Origin: Diplocarpon mali
Lineage: Eukaryota; Ascomycota; Leotiomycetes; Helotiales; Drepanopezizaceae
Length of the DNA stretch: 39,744 nucleotides
NCBI GenBank assembly: GCA_024741835.1
Contig: JAENRP010000329.1
Span: forward strand, 8,982-48,725
Reading direction: 5' to 3'
In this document: piece by piece, positions 1 through 9,183 of the stretch
Layout of the letters: each line of letters begins with the position of its first letter
Numbering within the stretch: the first letter of the stretch is position 1
The notes under the pieces: generated by a model
The model's input: the letters and a program-made list of their open reading frames with translations, nothing else
The model's database searches: none
What the model was told of the DNA's origin: nothing
Translations under genes and position numbers: made by a program

Positions 1-1173
1 CGCATGATGCATGCTGATGGATGCCAGACCTTCGCCATCTTCTGGACCTTCGCCGGCGTCATCTGCATCGTCGTCTGCGTGCTCGCCCTCGCCAAAGGGG
101 GCAGACGCTCCGCCACCTTCGTCTTCACCGACTTCGAGCCCGCCTCGGGGTGGCCGGCGGGATGGGCCTTTTGCGTCGGTCTGCTCCAGGCCGCGTACGC
201 AACTTCATCCACCGGCATGATCATCTCGTGCGTCTCGTCTCCCCCTCCCTCTTCCTCTCGCGCGGGCCGCGTGCACACCGGCCGGCTACTGACGCAGAAG
301 CCAGCATGTGCGAAGAAGTGCAGAACCCCAGCGTGCAGGTCCCCCGCGCCATGGTCGGCACCATCGTGCTCAACACCATCTGCGGCCTCGTCTTCATCAT
401 CCCCCTCCTCTTCGTCCTCCCCGACCTCGAGATGCTCGTCGGGCTCGCGTCGGGCCAGCCCACGCCCGTCATCATCGCCACGGCCGTCGGCTCCTCCGCC
501 GGCGCCTTTGCGCTGCTCATCCCGCTCATCGTGCTCGCCCTCTTCTGCGGCATCGGGTGCACGACGGCCGCCTCGCGCGCCACCTGGGCCTTCTCCCGCG
601 ACGGGGCCATCCCCGGCGCCAAGTGGTGGAAGGTGATTGACAAGCGCTGGGACGTCCCGCTCAACGCCATGATGCTGAGCATGGCCATCCAGATCCTCCT
701 CGGCATCCTGTACTTTGGCAGCAGCGCGGCCTTCAATGCCTTCTCGGGCGTCGGCGTCATCTGCCTGACCATCAGTTACGCGGTGCCCATCGCCGTGAGT
801 CTGATTGGGGGGCGCTCGCATATCAAGTTCGGGAAGTTTGACATGGGCAGCTTGGGCTTGGTGTCTAACGTCGTGGCGCTGGGTACGTCGTCCCCCTCCC
901 CTCCCTGCCATGACAGAAACACAAACTCCAGCTCACAAGCTCGCAGCCTGGTCCGCCCTCGCGGTCCCCCTCTTCTGCATGCCCTCCTACCTCCCTGTGA
1001 CGACGGACACGATGAACTACGCCTCCGTCGTCCTCGTCGCCTTCTTCCTCGTCGCCGCGCTCTGGTACTTCGTCTGGGGCAAGCGCAACTATGCCGGTCC
1101 GCCCGTGCAGGAGGAAAGCGAGGTCGAGAGGAGGAACTTTTCCGAGACGCGCGGAGATGTGCGTGGGTCGTAG
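1..1173 (+). CDS. APC-family amino acid/choline/GABA-type permease, 5' end missing
   Basis: This is the C-terminal two-thirds of a plasma-membrane transporter of the amino acid-polyamine-organocation family. The fungal branch that takes up GABA, choline or amino acids fits best, but substrate cannot be told from sequence. Proposed exons are 28-227, 305-882 and 932-1173, giving 339 residues; the phases match at both junctions. Bases 1-27 look like the tail of another intron, with a CTGAT branch site and a CCAG acceptor. The family motif SMCEEVQNP, followed by VPRAMVG, is formed exactly across the first junction. Hydrophobic helices include WTFAGVICIVVCVLAL, VFIIPLLFVL, FALLIPLIVLALF, ILLGILYF and VVLVAFFLVAALWYFVW. 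The C-terminus WGKRNYAGPP is typical of the family. The ATG and first helices lie outside the window. Confidence is high for the family and moderate for exact splice sites. Confidence 0.9.
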
Positions 1174-2760
1174 ATGGAGAGTGAGAGTCTGCGTGTGTGT
1201 GCGCGCTCAAGTGTGTGCTTGATTGAGGAGTTGGTCTGATCTGATCTAATCTAATCTGTGTGGTGTACGTGCCGCCCGAGCGATACTCACATCCTTCGAC
1301 TTCGGATGGGACGATATGGCCTAAGCGAAGCGACTCCATCGCAACACCGACGCAACATCGCCCGTGCAAACGAGACACGAGCAGCAATTGCAACCCTTAC
1401 CTCACAAATAGATATGCGCAGCTGCGTATATATATTTAAATACATTACAATAGATGACAGGTTGGTATTGGATTTATCTGTGTATATACACAATTATCAC
1501 AGCCCATCGCAACTCAAAAAGATGCCACCTACATACCCCCTTGACCGCCCCCTCCTCCCCCCTCCTCTCCCCCCGATCTATCGATTTGGAATTTCTTCTC
1601 ATCATGACTACTGATCAAACCAATTTTATAATGTAAATTTTCTACAGCATCGTTTCATCCTTTCATGGCACAGTAAAGCTTAAGAGAGCTTAGTTGAAGA
1701 GTGTATAAAGGGAGAGAGGGAGGGAGAGAAAGAGGTCACAGCAAGTAAACAAGCGAAGTGTTAACAGACAGGGTATATAGGAATCAGGATTCAAGAATTA
1801 TCAAAACAGGATCCCAGCGGTCTCTTCGGATATTTCAGGTTCTGAAGACTGGAGTGGCCTACACAAACACAAATATGACCGACTCTAGGCTTTAAACACT
1901 AAGAAAAGAAAGACACCTCCTGAGTTGCAACTACTCTGTAGATAGCAGAGGCCAAGACTCACCAGAGGTATTCTAAACACCAGTACAGCCGAGAGAAATC
2001 CGCAGGGCTTTGGCGAGGTTTCCCCCGCTGCAAAAAGAAAGTTAGTAGCCATAGAAATACCTTTGCAAGGATATCAGCGTTGGTGAATGTTAACCATCAT
2101 AACAGAAAGAGAATGTCGGGGACATGATAGACACGACGGAAATACATCAGGTTCTAGAGGCTTTTCTGGACTTGAACAGAGAAGAGGGGAAGAATAGACT
2201 GTTGTAGAGAAAGGGGTAGGCGCCTGGGTTAGGGATAAAGCAGATGGGGGTGGAAATGAGTACCTAAGACTTCTAGATGTGATTTGCGTGTTGAAACGTG
2301 GGGAAAGGATTTATCCCTCCGAGGAAAATAGCGTAGGGATGCTCGCTTGGCTTGTAAACAAAGCGGAGAGGTGATGAATCAACATCAACGCGGTTTGCTC
2401 CAGATTCAAGAGTGAGGAGATCCGAGACCTTGAGATAAGGTGGTTTTCAGCAGTGTAGGATCTGCGGGTGGGAAGTTGGGAGGTATCTGCGCTTGTGAAG
2501 TCGGATTTAATCGTGGTATGGAATCCTTGTGATATGATATACATACGGTTTTGTTAGCGATGCATAGATGTGAATTGGCAGCGATAGGGAAGGCTGCTGT
2601 ATATGTAGCAGTAATAGAGCATAGCATCGGATTGTTTCTATAGCTTGAGGTTGCACTTTTTGAAAGCTCGCATCGAAGGTCTAGGGAACCCAGACAAAGG
2701 GAGACGACGACTCAACACCTGTACGCGATTCTCCTACGGACCTGTAGAATCTTTAAGAGT
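1174..2760. other. Intergenic region, no gene seen
   Basis: This is the 3' flank of the permease. It holds CT-rich and purine-rich low-complexity stretches, such as a GGGA/GAGA tract near 1708-1735, and short AT tracts near 1430-1500. Open frames here are short and lack codon structure or recognisable motifs. I see no RNA gene or convincing exon. Confidence 0.6.
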
Positions 2761-3450
2761 CTGCAGAGCCAAGATTAAGTCCTTTCGACTATGAAATAAT
2801 TATATCTGAAGTCGAATAAAGCTAGAATTTCAGAAATGTTAGAAATAAAAAAATTCTCTTTACTATACTATATCTTTTATAAATATCCTCTACTTTCGAC
2901 CTTTACTTAAATACTCTAGTATTATCTAAATATATACCTATAATTACAGGAAACGCTTAGTAAAGGATACAAAGATGAAAAAGGCAGATTATAGTATATA
3001 AGGAAGAGGAGTGTTACAACTGCGTATATAGAGGTCACGTTTACGCAGCTGACCAGATGTGGCCTGCCGCACCACGTACTACCTTATCACGTGCTATAAG
3101 CGCTAGGCAGGAGCATGTTGTATTTATACCTAAGAAGAGCTCTACTAGATTTCTTTACTCGAATTTTACCTACGTAGCGTATCTCTTGGGGCAATAAAAT
3201 ACGTCAACCCCTATTCTTGTACTCCTGAGAGCCAGCCGTAACAAGGAGGTGAAGGAGAAGGATATGTTTTAATAATTTTATATAAAGTCGATAAGAAGGG
3301 TTATGATCAAGAGCTGCTACTGACTGATAAAGCGCCTAGTAAAATTCAGAAATAGCTACTATTAGCTTACAAGGCTTATCTAAGAACAGAAGACCTGAGG
3401 CAACTCTATTTATTAAGGCACCTATTGAGAATATACTTGCCCAAGATTTA

Positions 3451-3650
3451 AGGGGAATAATAATCGAGTAAGGTATAAGTTAGACTTTTATTAAGGGATC
3501 TAGAATCATACCTATAAATGGTTAAATAGTGAAGATATAAAGATTTTTTAGCTAGTTTCTCTTCATATATAGATCCGATTATAGCGTTTCCCGCTTACGC
3601 TATATAGTTTAGAGCTAATATAGTTGATTAAAAGGGAAATAAACCTAGAT
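3451..3650 (+). repeat. Diverged dispersed repeat, copy 1
   Basis: It aligns by eye with 4071-4270 in the same orientation. Matching landmarks in order are GGGAATAA, GTTAGACT, a segment ending AATAGTGAAGA, CTAGTTT, TAGCGTTTC, GAGCTAATATAG and a closing ATTAAA. Copy 1 has more T and A than copy 2 at differing sites (for example TAGCGTTTCCC against CAGCGTTTCTC), consistent with stronger C-to-T decay. It is probably an LTR or other transposon fragment of unknown family. Confidence 0.55.
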
Positions 3651-3660
3651 AAACCTCTGT

Positions 3661-3735
3661 ACCGCATCCTCTCCTTATCAACCTTCGAATAACAGCCTCG
3701 ATTCCAGTTCTTTGCGAGCTTGCGTCAAACCTCTT
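3661..3735 (-). pseudogene. Scrap of a BTB gene 3' end
   Basis: Read on the minus strand, this segment resembles the last 25 codons of the BTB gene ending at 6094. Shared stretches include GAAGGTTGA, then GGAGAGGATGCGG, corresponding to the C-terminal residues KVEKGEDAA. It lies directly beside repeat copy 1 in AT-rich DNA and has no intact frame. It was probably dispersed with the repeat or left by an older rearrangement. Confidence 0.5.
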
Positions 3736-4070
3736 CTCCAGTGATAGAGTTATCTTGCAACTTAGTTATCAAGCTTAGTACAATCCTGAAACAACCCCTG
3801 CTTTCCAATAACTTACTTGGAACATGGTTGGCTCGGTTGTATCAGTAGCCTAAGCAGGGAAGCCGCTCAGGCGCAATTTTTGATCAGCTTTGTTATAAGT
3901 GATACCTTACTCTCTACCTTGGCGGGTATGCAAGACCATTGTCAAAATTGTGACACTGTCTCCTTTTGATACTAATTGCTAAAATTACCTCTACAAAGTA
4001 AACCGCTATAAACATCAACAAGGGAAAATCTCGATTGCAACTCATTGCTATTAAACTATTGTAAGAGACC

Positions 4071-4270
4071 TAGAGGGAATAACTGTCAGAGGCATAGGTT
4101 AGACTCGTGTCTAAGGAATCAGGAAATACAGGTATAATGGGCTGAATAGTAGAGACACATGGGGGTTCTCATACTAGTTTTCTTTTGGTACGTATCAATA
4201 CAATACAGCGTTTCTCGCTCGTGCTTCAGAGTTTAGAACCAACATAGCACATTAAAGAAAAAGGAAAGAA
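4071..4270 (+). repeat. Diverged dispersed repeat, copy 2
   Basis: This is the better-preserved partner of 3451-3650, reading TACAGCGTTTCTCGCTCG and then GAGTTTAGAACCAACATAG. The two copies lie about 620 bases apart, in direct orientation, with unrelated DNA between. No coding potential is visible. No target-site duplication or terminal motif could be identified, so element ends are approximate. Confidence 0.55.
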
Positions 4271-4965
4271 AAGGTATGGAAATCCAGCTTTGGTAAGGCA
4301 GCCTTGTGTCAAGGGTCTTGGGCTTGGTAATGGACCTGCTTTACTACTGAAACTCAGCTGAATATAACAACCCTTATCTTGATTATTGCATAGCTCGCCA
4401 GAGCTGGCTTGCAAGCTCAGTTGTTTCTGCCTATATATATCCACTATTTCGCAGGCTGGATGAATACCATATTAGCGTGTGAATAATGGTAGATTGATGG
4501 CGGGTTTGCAGGGCTAAATATACTTTTATATAGTGTTTGCTTTGCCTGCGATAAAAATGGCCTGAGCTGACTATTAAAATAATACAATTGATTGTAATAA
4601 CTAATTGAAAAATCTCTTAATTCTTCCCTGCTGCTGGTTCTAGTTAAGCTTGTCTGAGTTCAAGTTTGTAGCAACAGGCCTCTGCTAGAAACAAGTTTCA
4701 TCCTATTAATATAAAGGAGAACGATTTCCTATGATCCCTGTGGTTCTCAGTGGGTTTGCAAAGTTGAGTATTAGAAGTCAAGAGTCAGAGGTGAATGATT
4801 TCTGCTTAAAGTATATGAAATATGACTAAACAAGTAAGAACGTGGTTTCTTATACTTTGTCGCTGGCTAAACACTAAACAAAAGTATGTTTAACCTTGTG
4901 AACATACTAAAAATATACTCTTATACATATGCCAGTAAAGCATTCGTTTGGCCTACGAAAATTCA

Positions 4966-4975
4966 TATATACAAG
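4966..4975 (+). promoter_or_regulatory. Putative TATA element and CT-rich leader of the small secreted protein gene
   Basis: A TATATAC sequence about 130 bases before the ATG at 5099 is followed by a CT-rich stretch (ACTCTCACTCTATCATC and onward). This arrangement is common in fungal core promoters. The assignment is by pattern only. Confidence 0.3.
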
Positions 4976-5098
4976 CACTCTCACTCTATCATCTCTCCTT
5001 TCATTATCTTTCTGCTCACTTGCTACTGTTATTGAGAATATTTGACGTCCTATCAAACCGCTCGCTTACTCTGATCACAAATCTCCGCTTCTTTAAAC

Positions 5099-5365
5099 AT
5101 GCAACTCTACGCATTCTTTACTTCGGCTACTCTCCTTGCTATAGCATCTATATCTGCAGCGCAAGAATCATTCTATGGGGTATCTCTAAAAGGCCGTTGC
5201 GTAGTCGCCGGTTCTGCTTTTTGCCAATCATCAGCTCAAGTTTGCCCAAAGCCCTTCATCCAAAGTTTCGACAACGCAGCCAATGATATAAACAAAATTG
5301 CCTGCGAAGGAAAAGCTCAAGATAGTGTATGTATGGAAGTCGTTGCGTGCATAGGGGATATCTAG
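5099..5365 (+). CDS. Small secreted cysteine-rich protein, candidate effector
   Basis: An intron-free frame of 88 residues. The N-terminus is a clear secretion signal: a short polar start, a hydrophobic core (LYAFFTSATLLAIASI) and a probable cleavage site after SAAQ near residue 22. The mature part of about 66 residues has six cysteines (GRC, AFC, QVC, IAC, SVC, VAC), an even number suited to three disulfides. I recognise no named family and no hydrophobin-type adjacent cysteine pairs. It stands alone at the edge of an AT-rich block, a position where plant-pathogen effectors are often found. The ATG is preceded by AAAC, a good fungal start context, and by a TATA and CT-rich leader. A role outside the cell is a reasonable inference; host targeting is speculative. 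Confidence 0.7.
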   Translation: MQLYAFFTSATLLAIASISAAQESFYGVSLKGRCVVAGSAFCQSSAQVCPKPFIQSFDNAANDINKIACEGKAQDSVCMEVVACIGDI

Positions 5366-5886
5366 GAGTAGGTCAAAAGAATTCTAAGCTGCCGGTCCAA
5401 AAGAAGGGGTCAGTATAGTCCCTCCCCTCCCTTACCCTAGTTTCATTACTGATTTAGTAGCAGGGGCAGAGAAGATGAGGGCTGTAGTAGTATCGGTCAG
5501 TAGGACAAGGCAGTGCAGAGCATTGGATTGGATTTGGCAGCCTAGAGGGTAGCCTAGCGAGCAGTAAAAGTGAATCGGTTAGAATAGCTTGAGGCCATAA
5601 ACCATACTTACACGCAACCTTTCCCGTCTTTAGGCGAATTTGCCACTTTCATAAGCGAAACTATCCCTTTCGAACTACCTACTTAGTAGTAGGATATTAG
5701 CAGTAAATATAATGTTTTCTAATACCGACAGAAACAGATTATATATCAGCAACGTTTGATCTGTTAGTACGTTATTATCTCTGAAAGATAACCTGTCTGA
5801 AAAATATTCCAAGCTAGTGATGAAATGAGCCTAGAGCTTTAGAAATTTCCGACGGACTATTATACCGTATTAGACTGCCGAATGTC
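5366..5886. other. Intergenic region, no gene seen
   Basis: This is the 3' flank of the small secreted protein gene. It holds mixed-composition DNA with a TAGTAG-rich patch near 5455-5600 and an AT-richer patch near 5680-5830. No supported exon, RNA gene or repeat copy was found. Confidence 0.5.
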
Positions 5887-6093
5887 TCAGGCCTGGTCTC
5901 GAGTACAAATCATTCCCTGCGGCAGCAACCAATGCCATAGCATGAAGCGAGGTAACACCTCGAAGCCGTCCTCTGCATCGTCACCCAACTCCGGTTCCGA
6001 GAAACCTGAATTGAGATCCCTGCCCGCGAGCACGTTCCGAGCCAAGGTGGCAAGCCAGTCCTCTTCAGGATCAGCATTCTCTAGATAAATCTC
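5887..6093 (-). pseudogene. Tandem copy of the BTB gene C-terminal coding region, in frame after its stop
   Basis: After the TAG at 6094-6096, the same minus-strand frame stays open for 68 codons to a TGA at 5887-5889. The first 30 or so residues repeat the C-terminal segment of the upstream gene: ENADPEEDWLATLARN against ENAEPEEEWLAAVARN, then LAGRDLN in both, then EPELGDD against ETELGGD. After that the copy diverges into an unrelated tail. It is a local duplication of the gene's 3' end that retained reading phase. It may be a dead leftover, or the end of a longer ancestral protein now cut by the TAG. Termination readthrough cannot be judged from sequence. Confidence 0.6.
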
Positions 6094-6909
6094 CTACGCC
6101 GCATCCTCTCCCTTTTCAACCTTCAACCCACAGCTTTCATCCTCGTTCTTCGCCAGCTCAGCCTCAATGCCAACTTCTAGGTCGCCACCCAGCTCCGTTT
6201 CTGAGATGTCTGCATTCAGGTCCCTGCCCGCGAGCGCGTTCCGAGCCACGGCAGCAAGCCACTCCTCCTCAGGCTCAGCATTCTCATCCACGAAAAACTT
6301 CTCCAGCGCCGGCGCTGAGGCTTTCCGGATCTTGCTTCCGGGAGCCGGATGCTCTTCAGGGCGCTCCTTCACGTGTCTCATCATGTCGTAGAGCATCGCG
6401 TGCGGGTAGGCTTCGGGCGAGGCCAGGGGGACGTTACGTGCCGTACACGCTGTCGCAAAGAACATGCGCAGCAAGCTTCCCTCCTCCGTGAGATCGTACA
6501 GGACTTTAAAGATATGCGGTGGGAACATCCCGCGGTGCGCGCCCCTCCTCTGCTCGATCGCCAGCAGGGCGTCGTTCTGCAGCTTCGGCGCCAGGATCTG
6601 CTCGCCCAGCATCCACAGCATGACGCACGAGTGCGTGAGAGATGATTTCCCGCACTCGATCGCCTGCGTGTACAGCCAGCTGACGAACATCCCAAAGACG
6701 TCCGGCGAAGGCCCGTTCAAATGCACCAGCTGGCATCCGCTCTTGAACGCCGCGCGGAAGAAGGGCGAGTAATGGCAGATGTAGTTTTTGTGAATGTGGA
6801 AGGATTTCGGGCTGGATGAAGAATCGTAGGTGACTACTGTGACGATAGGATGAGGTTCACTGGCACAGTTAGTCCCCTGCAGTATCTTGAGGGCAGAGGA
6901 GGGCTTGCA
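6094..6909 (-). CDS. BTB/POZ domain protein, 5' end uncertain
   Basis: The protein has an N-terminal BTB/POZ fold, a protein-protein interaction module often used in dimerisation or as a cullin-3 adaptor. The frame is open from 6909 to the stop at 6094. Signature elements in order are PIVTVVTYD (strand), HIHKNYICHYSPFFRAAF (the conserved BTB helix region), LVHLNG, VFGMFVSWLYTQ, then LWMLGEQILAPKLQNDALLAI. An acidic low-complexity tail follows (DENAEPEEEW, AELAKNEDE, VEKGEDAA). No ATG lies in frame before a TGA at 6910-6912. A perfect ACTAAC branch site at 6868-6873 and a CCAG acceptor suggest the second exon begins at 6859, with an unidentified first exon upstream. The 3' end has been duplicated in tandem at 5887-6093. 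Family assignment is firm; the gene model is incomplete and it may be a partial gene. Confidence 0.7.
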   Translation of the reverse strand, partial: CKPSSALKILQGTNCASEPHPIVTVVTYDSSSSPKSFHIHKNYICHYSPFFRAAFKSGCQLVHLNGPSPDVFGMFVSWLYTQAIECGKSSLTHSCVMLWMLGEQILAPKLQNDALLAIEQRRGAHRGMFPPHIFKVLYDLTEEGSLLRMFFATACTARNVPLASPEAYPHAMLYDMMRHVKERPEEHPAPGSKIRKASAPALEKFFVDENAEPEEEWLAAVARNALAGRDLNADISETELGGDLEVGIEAELAKNEDESCGLKVEKGEDAA

Positions 6910-8326
6910 TCAGATTAGGCGTTGGCTTCGGGTTGCAAAACTTCTTCCTATCTGGCCCTGCATTGCCAATCGACTCATGTGCTCTCTTGTGCGTATTGAG
7001 AGGCATCATGACAGCGAGAGGCTTCGTGTGTCTTGTCGATGGCTGTCTTGGGACGAGAACTCAAAGCCAGGCTCGGAGCTTCCCACTGGAGCAGGAGATG
7101 CGCCTTCTCGTCGCTCCAGTGTGTGTAAACATAGAGGGCTTTCAGCGAGTCGTCGAGATGGCGGATGGCGTTTTGCTCGCTCTGGACCAACTCCAGAGGG
7201 TCGTTGTTTTTCGAGGCTCTTATTTGGCCCGTGCATGTATCTCCCCAGCAACTCAGTTATCTCACGAGAGTAATAATTCAGAGTAAAGATTGGAAAAAAA
7301 GGATAGAAACCCCTCCCAAAGGACTCCCAAAGGAGATCTATCGGAATCCATTTAGAAACACAAGACATGTACAGATATTGGGTGTAAAATAACCTTCGCT
7401 GCTTTAGTTAACTTTGCAAGCTGAGTTGACGAAAACAAAGCCGCGTAGGGATTTACAAAGTAACAGAATAACAAGTATTAATATTAATGAGCCTGGAAAT
7501 GAAACAATTCAAAAACGTAAAGCAAGCAGCCAGACGTAGGAAGGAATTACAAATTATTAGGTATTATTACTGCTAGTAGTATTTAAGCAGTCTAGAAAGG
7601 TTTCGGTTAGAAGAGTCGCACCAGAGTCCGAGTCCGTGGGAAATTGGACCTAATCGTTTCGGAGATAGGTCTTACGGTAGCCGAGACAAACGTCAAGAGC
7701 GATGCACTCCACATCGAAATTTGAAGTTTATATATATATATATAATTATGTCTAGATAAAATCATATTGCTGATACCAAAGACTCCTACTTTCTCTTTGA
7801 TGCTTGAAATAATCTTCATTCAGAACTCTAAGACTTAACTATGGCACGAACCTCTCATCTCGCGTTGGAAGTTCTTTCATCACGCAATGCTACATCAAAA
7901 TCAAATACAGCTTGAAATACGAGAAGACATTTGATTAACTTCTTGTCGAATTAAGATAGTCGCTTTTGTTTAGGGCTGGTTAACGTAAGACCCCCCTCCG
8001 AGTCTGATACCCGTAGCTCTGACTTTCGCCGTTCAGCTTATTCATAAATGTTAGGAGATTCCTCGTCTTATACAATATGTCACTTCAACTGCTTAGATGG
8101 TACATCCTTGGGAAAACCGCCAAACCGAGAATTACCTCAACATGAGCATTTCGCCTATGATTTCCGCTAAATACGCTGCGGTTGTAGAACAGGTATACCA
8201 GATGAACCAGTCATTACTAGTCCCTCGCAACAAGCGAGTACCTGATCCTCGGCCCGCTCCAGATCTTTTGTTGGTGCCATTCTTGTCTCTGTACTCCAAC
8301 CGCCCATGTAAAGCATTAAATCCCTG
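6910..8326. other. Intergenic region with no supported gene; may hold the missing first exon of the BTB gene
   Basis: Bases 6910-7200 have normal composition and could contain the 5' exon of the minus-strand BTB gene, but no donor site stands out. From about 7400 to 8080 the sequence is AT-richer, with a TATATATATATA run near 7731-7743. Open frames here are short and unsupported. Confidence 0.4.
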
Positions 8327-8835
8327 CCTACTGTGAGGATCAACGTCTTGGTCGCACTAGATGACATACCATTTTTTACCCTCACAGGAACTACATCTGT
8401 CATTACTCTCCATACTTTCGTGCCGCCTTTGAGGCCACGTCCAAGAAGAAAGACATCCAAAAAATAAACTTAACAACAACCGAACAAGCCATTTTCGACA
8501 TTTTCCTCACTAGGCCATACGCTCAGAAGCCGATGAACGACAATGGCAATCCACTTACCTGTCGCGAGCTACTGGATCTTTGGAAATTCGCAGATACGTA
8601 CATGGCCCGTCTGCTGCAAAACGACGTAATGGTCGCTCTTGATAAGATGCGGTACGACAGGAAAAGAATCTTTTACAAGGTAATTTTCCAGGGGCTTTAC
8701 GACGGCACCTATCCCGGCTACCAGATTCGCAGGTAAATTGTAGACGTGACAGCTGCTTCCTACTCTGAATTCCTGGACGCCGATGTGCATCCTAGTGATA
8801 TACTAGTTGACATTATCAATGTCTTGAAGACATAG
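8327..8835 (+). pseudogene. BTB/POZ domain protein gene, frameshifted and interrupted
   Basis: This is a recognisable BTB protein read in two frames. Frame 2 gives VRINVLVALDDIPFFTL from 8333. One missing base near 8382 moves the continuation to frame 1: HRNYICHYSPYFRAAFE, then TTTEQAIFDIFLTRPYA, CRELLDLWKFADTYMARLLQ and IFYKVIFQGLYDG. The NYICHYSP(F/Y)FRAAF motif is nearly identical to the BTB gene at 6094-6909. A TAA at 8734-8736 interrupts it just before IVDVTAASYSEF and PSDILVDIINVLK, which match the C-terminal part of this fungal BTB family. The next stop is TAG at 8833. A GTAAAT at 8733 could be read as a splice donor, but simple continuation in the same frame argues for a nonsense mutation. 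It is most likely a pseudogene. Confidence 0.6.
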
Positions 8836-9030
8836 AATTTCGACTGCCTACCATACCAGTGAGGGTTCCCAGAGTCTATCTTCACTGTACTAGATTGTCT
8901 CTGGATGCTGGCGACGTATCACGATCCTCATGCATGCTTCGCGTCTCTTTAAGCCAGTCTTGGCGCTCCGATCACTACTTGAAGAGGCACTACTAACACC
9001 GAATCCTCGCTCCAGATATTGAGTGCATTG

Positions 9031-9183
9031 GCGCTCATCGCAGCCGGAAATGGAGAAATATTTCGTCGACGAAAAGGAGGCAGAGGAAACAAATCCCTAT
9101 ACAGACGATCTCAGTGGGACAGATTTCGGCGAAAAGACCGAAGACCTCGAAGCAAGAAGCGTTGCCAAGAGTTTCACGAAATA
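9031..9183 (+). pseudogene. Possible C-terminal remnant of the broken BTB gene
   Basis: A short frame reads QPEMEKYFVDEKEAEE and continues acidic to a TAG at 9181-9183. EKYFVDE matches EKFFVDE just before the acidic tail of the BTB gene ending at 6094. This suggests that the pseudogene at 8327-8835 originally extended to here, perhaps through an intron. The match is short, so this is tentative. Confidence 0.3.

Larger units (their letters stand above)
2761..4950. repeat. AT-rich block with decayed repeats, probably RIP-affected transposon remains
   Basis: Composition drops to AT-rich with many TA steps and stop codons in every frame, unlike the flanking DNA. It contains two diverged direct copies of one sequence (3451-3650 and 4071-4270) and a scrap of a BTB gene at about 3661-3735. 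No open transposase or reverse transcriptase frame survives. Such blocks are typical of RIP-mutated transposon nests in filamentous ascomycetes; that origin is inferred here. Confidence 0.6.

Noticed and set aside
8167..8460. A 97-codon minus-strand frame opposite the BTB pseudogene
   Set aside because: It is antisense to clear BTB homology on the plus strand and has no motif.
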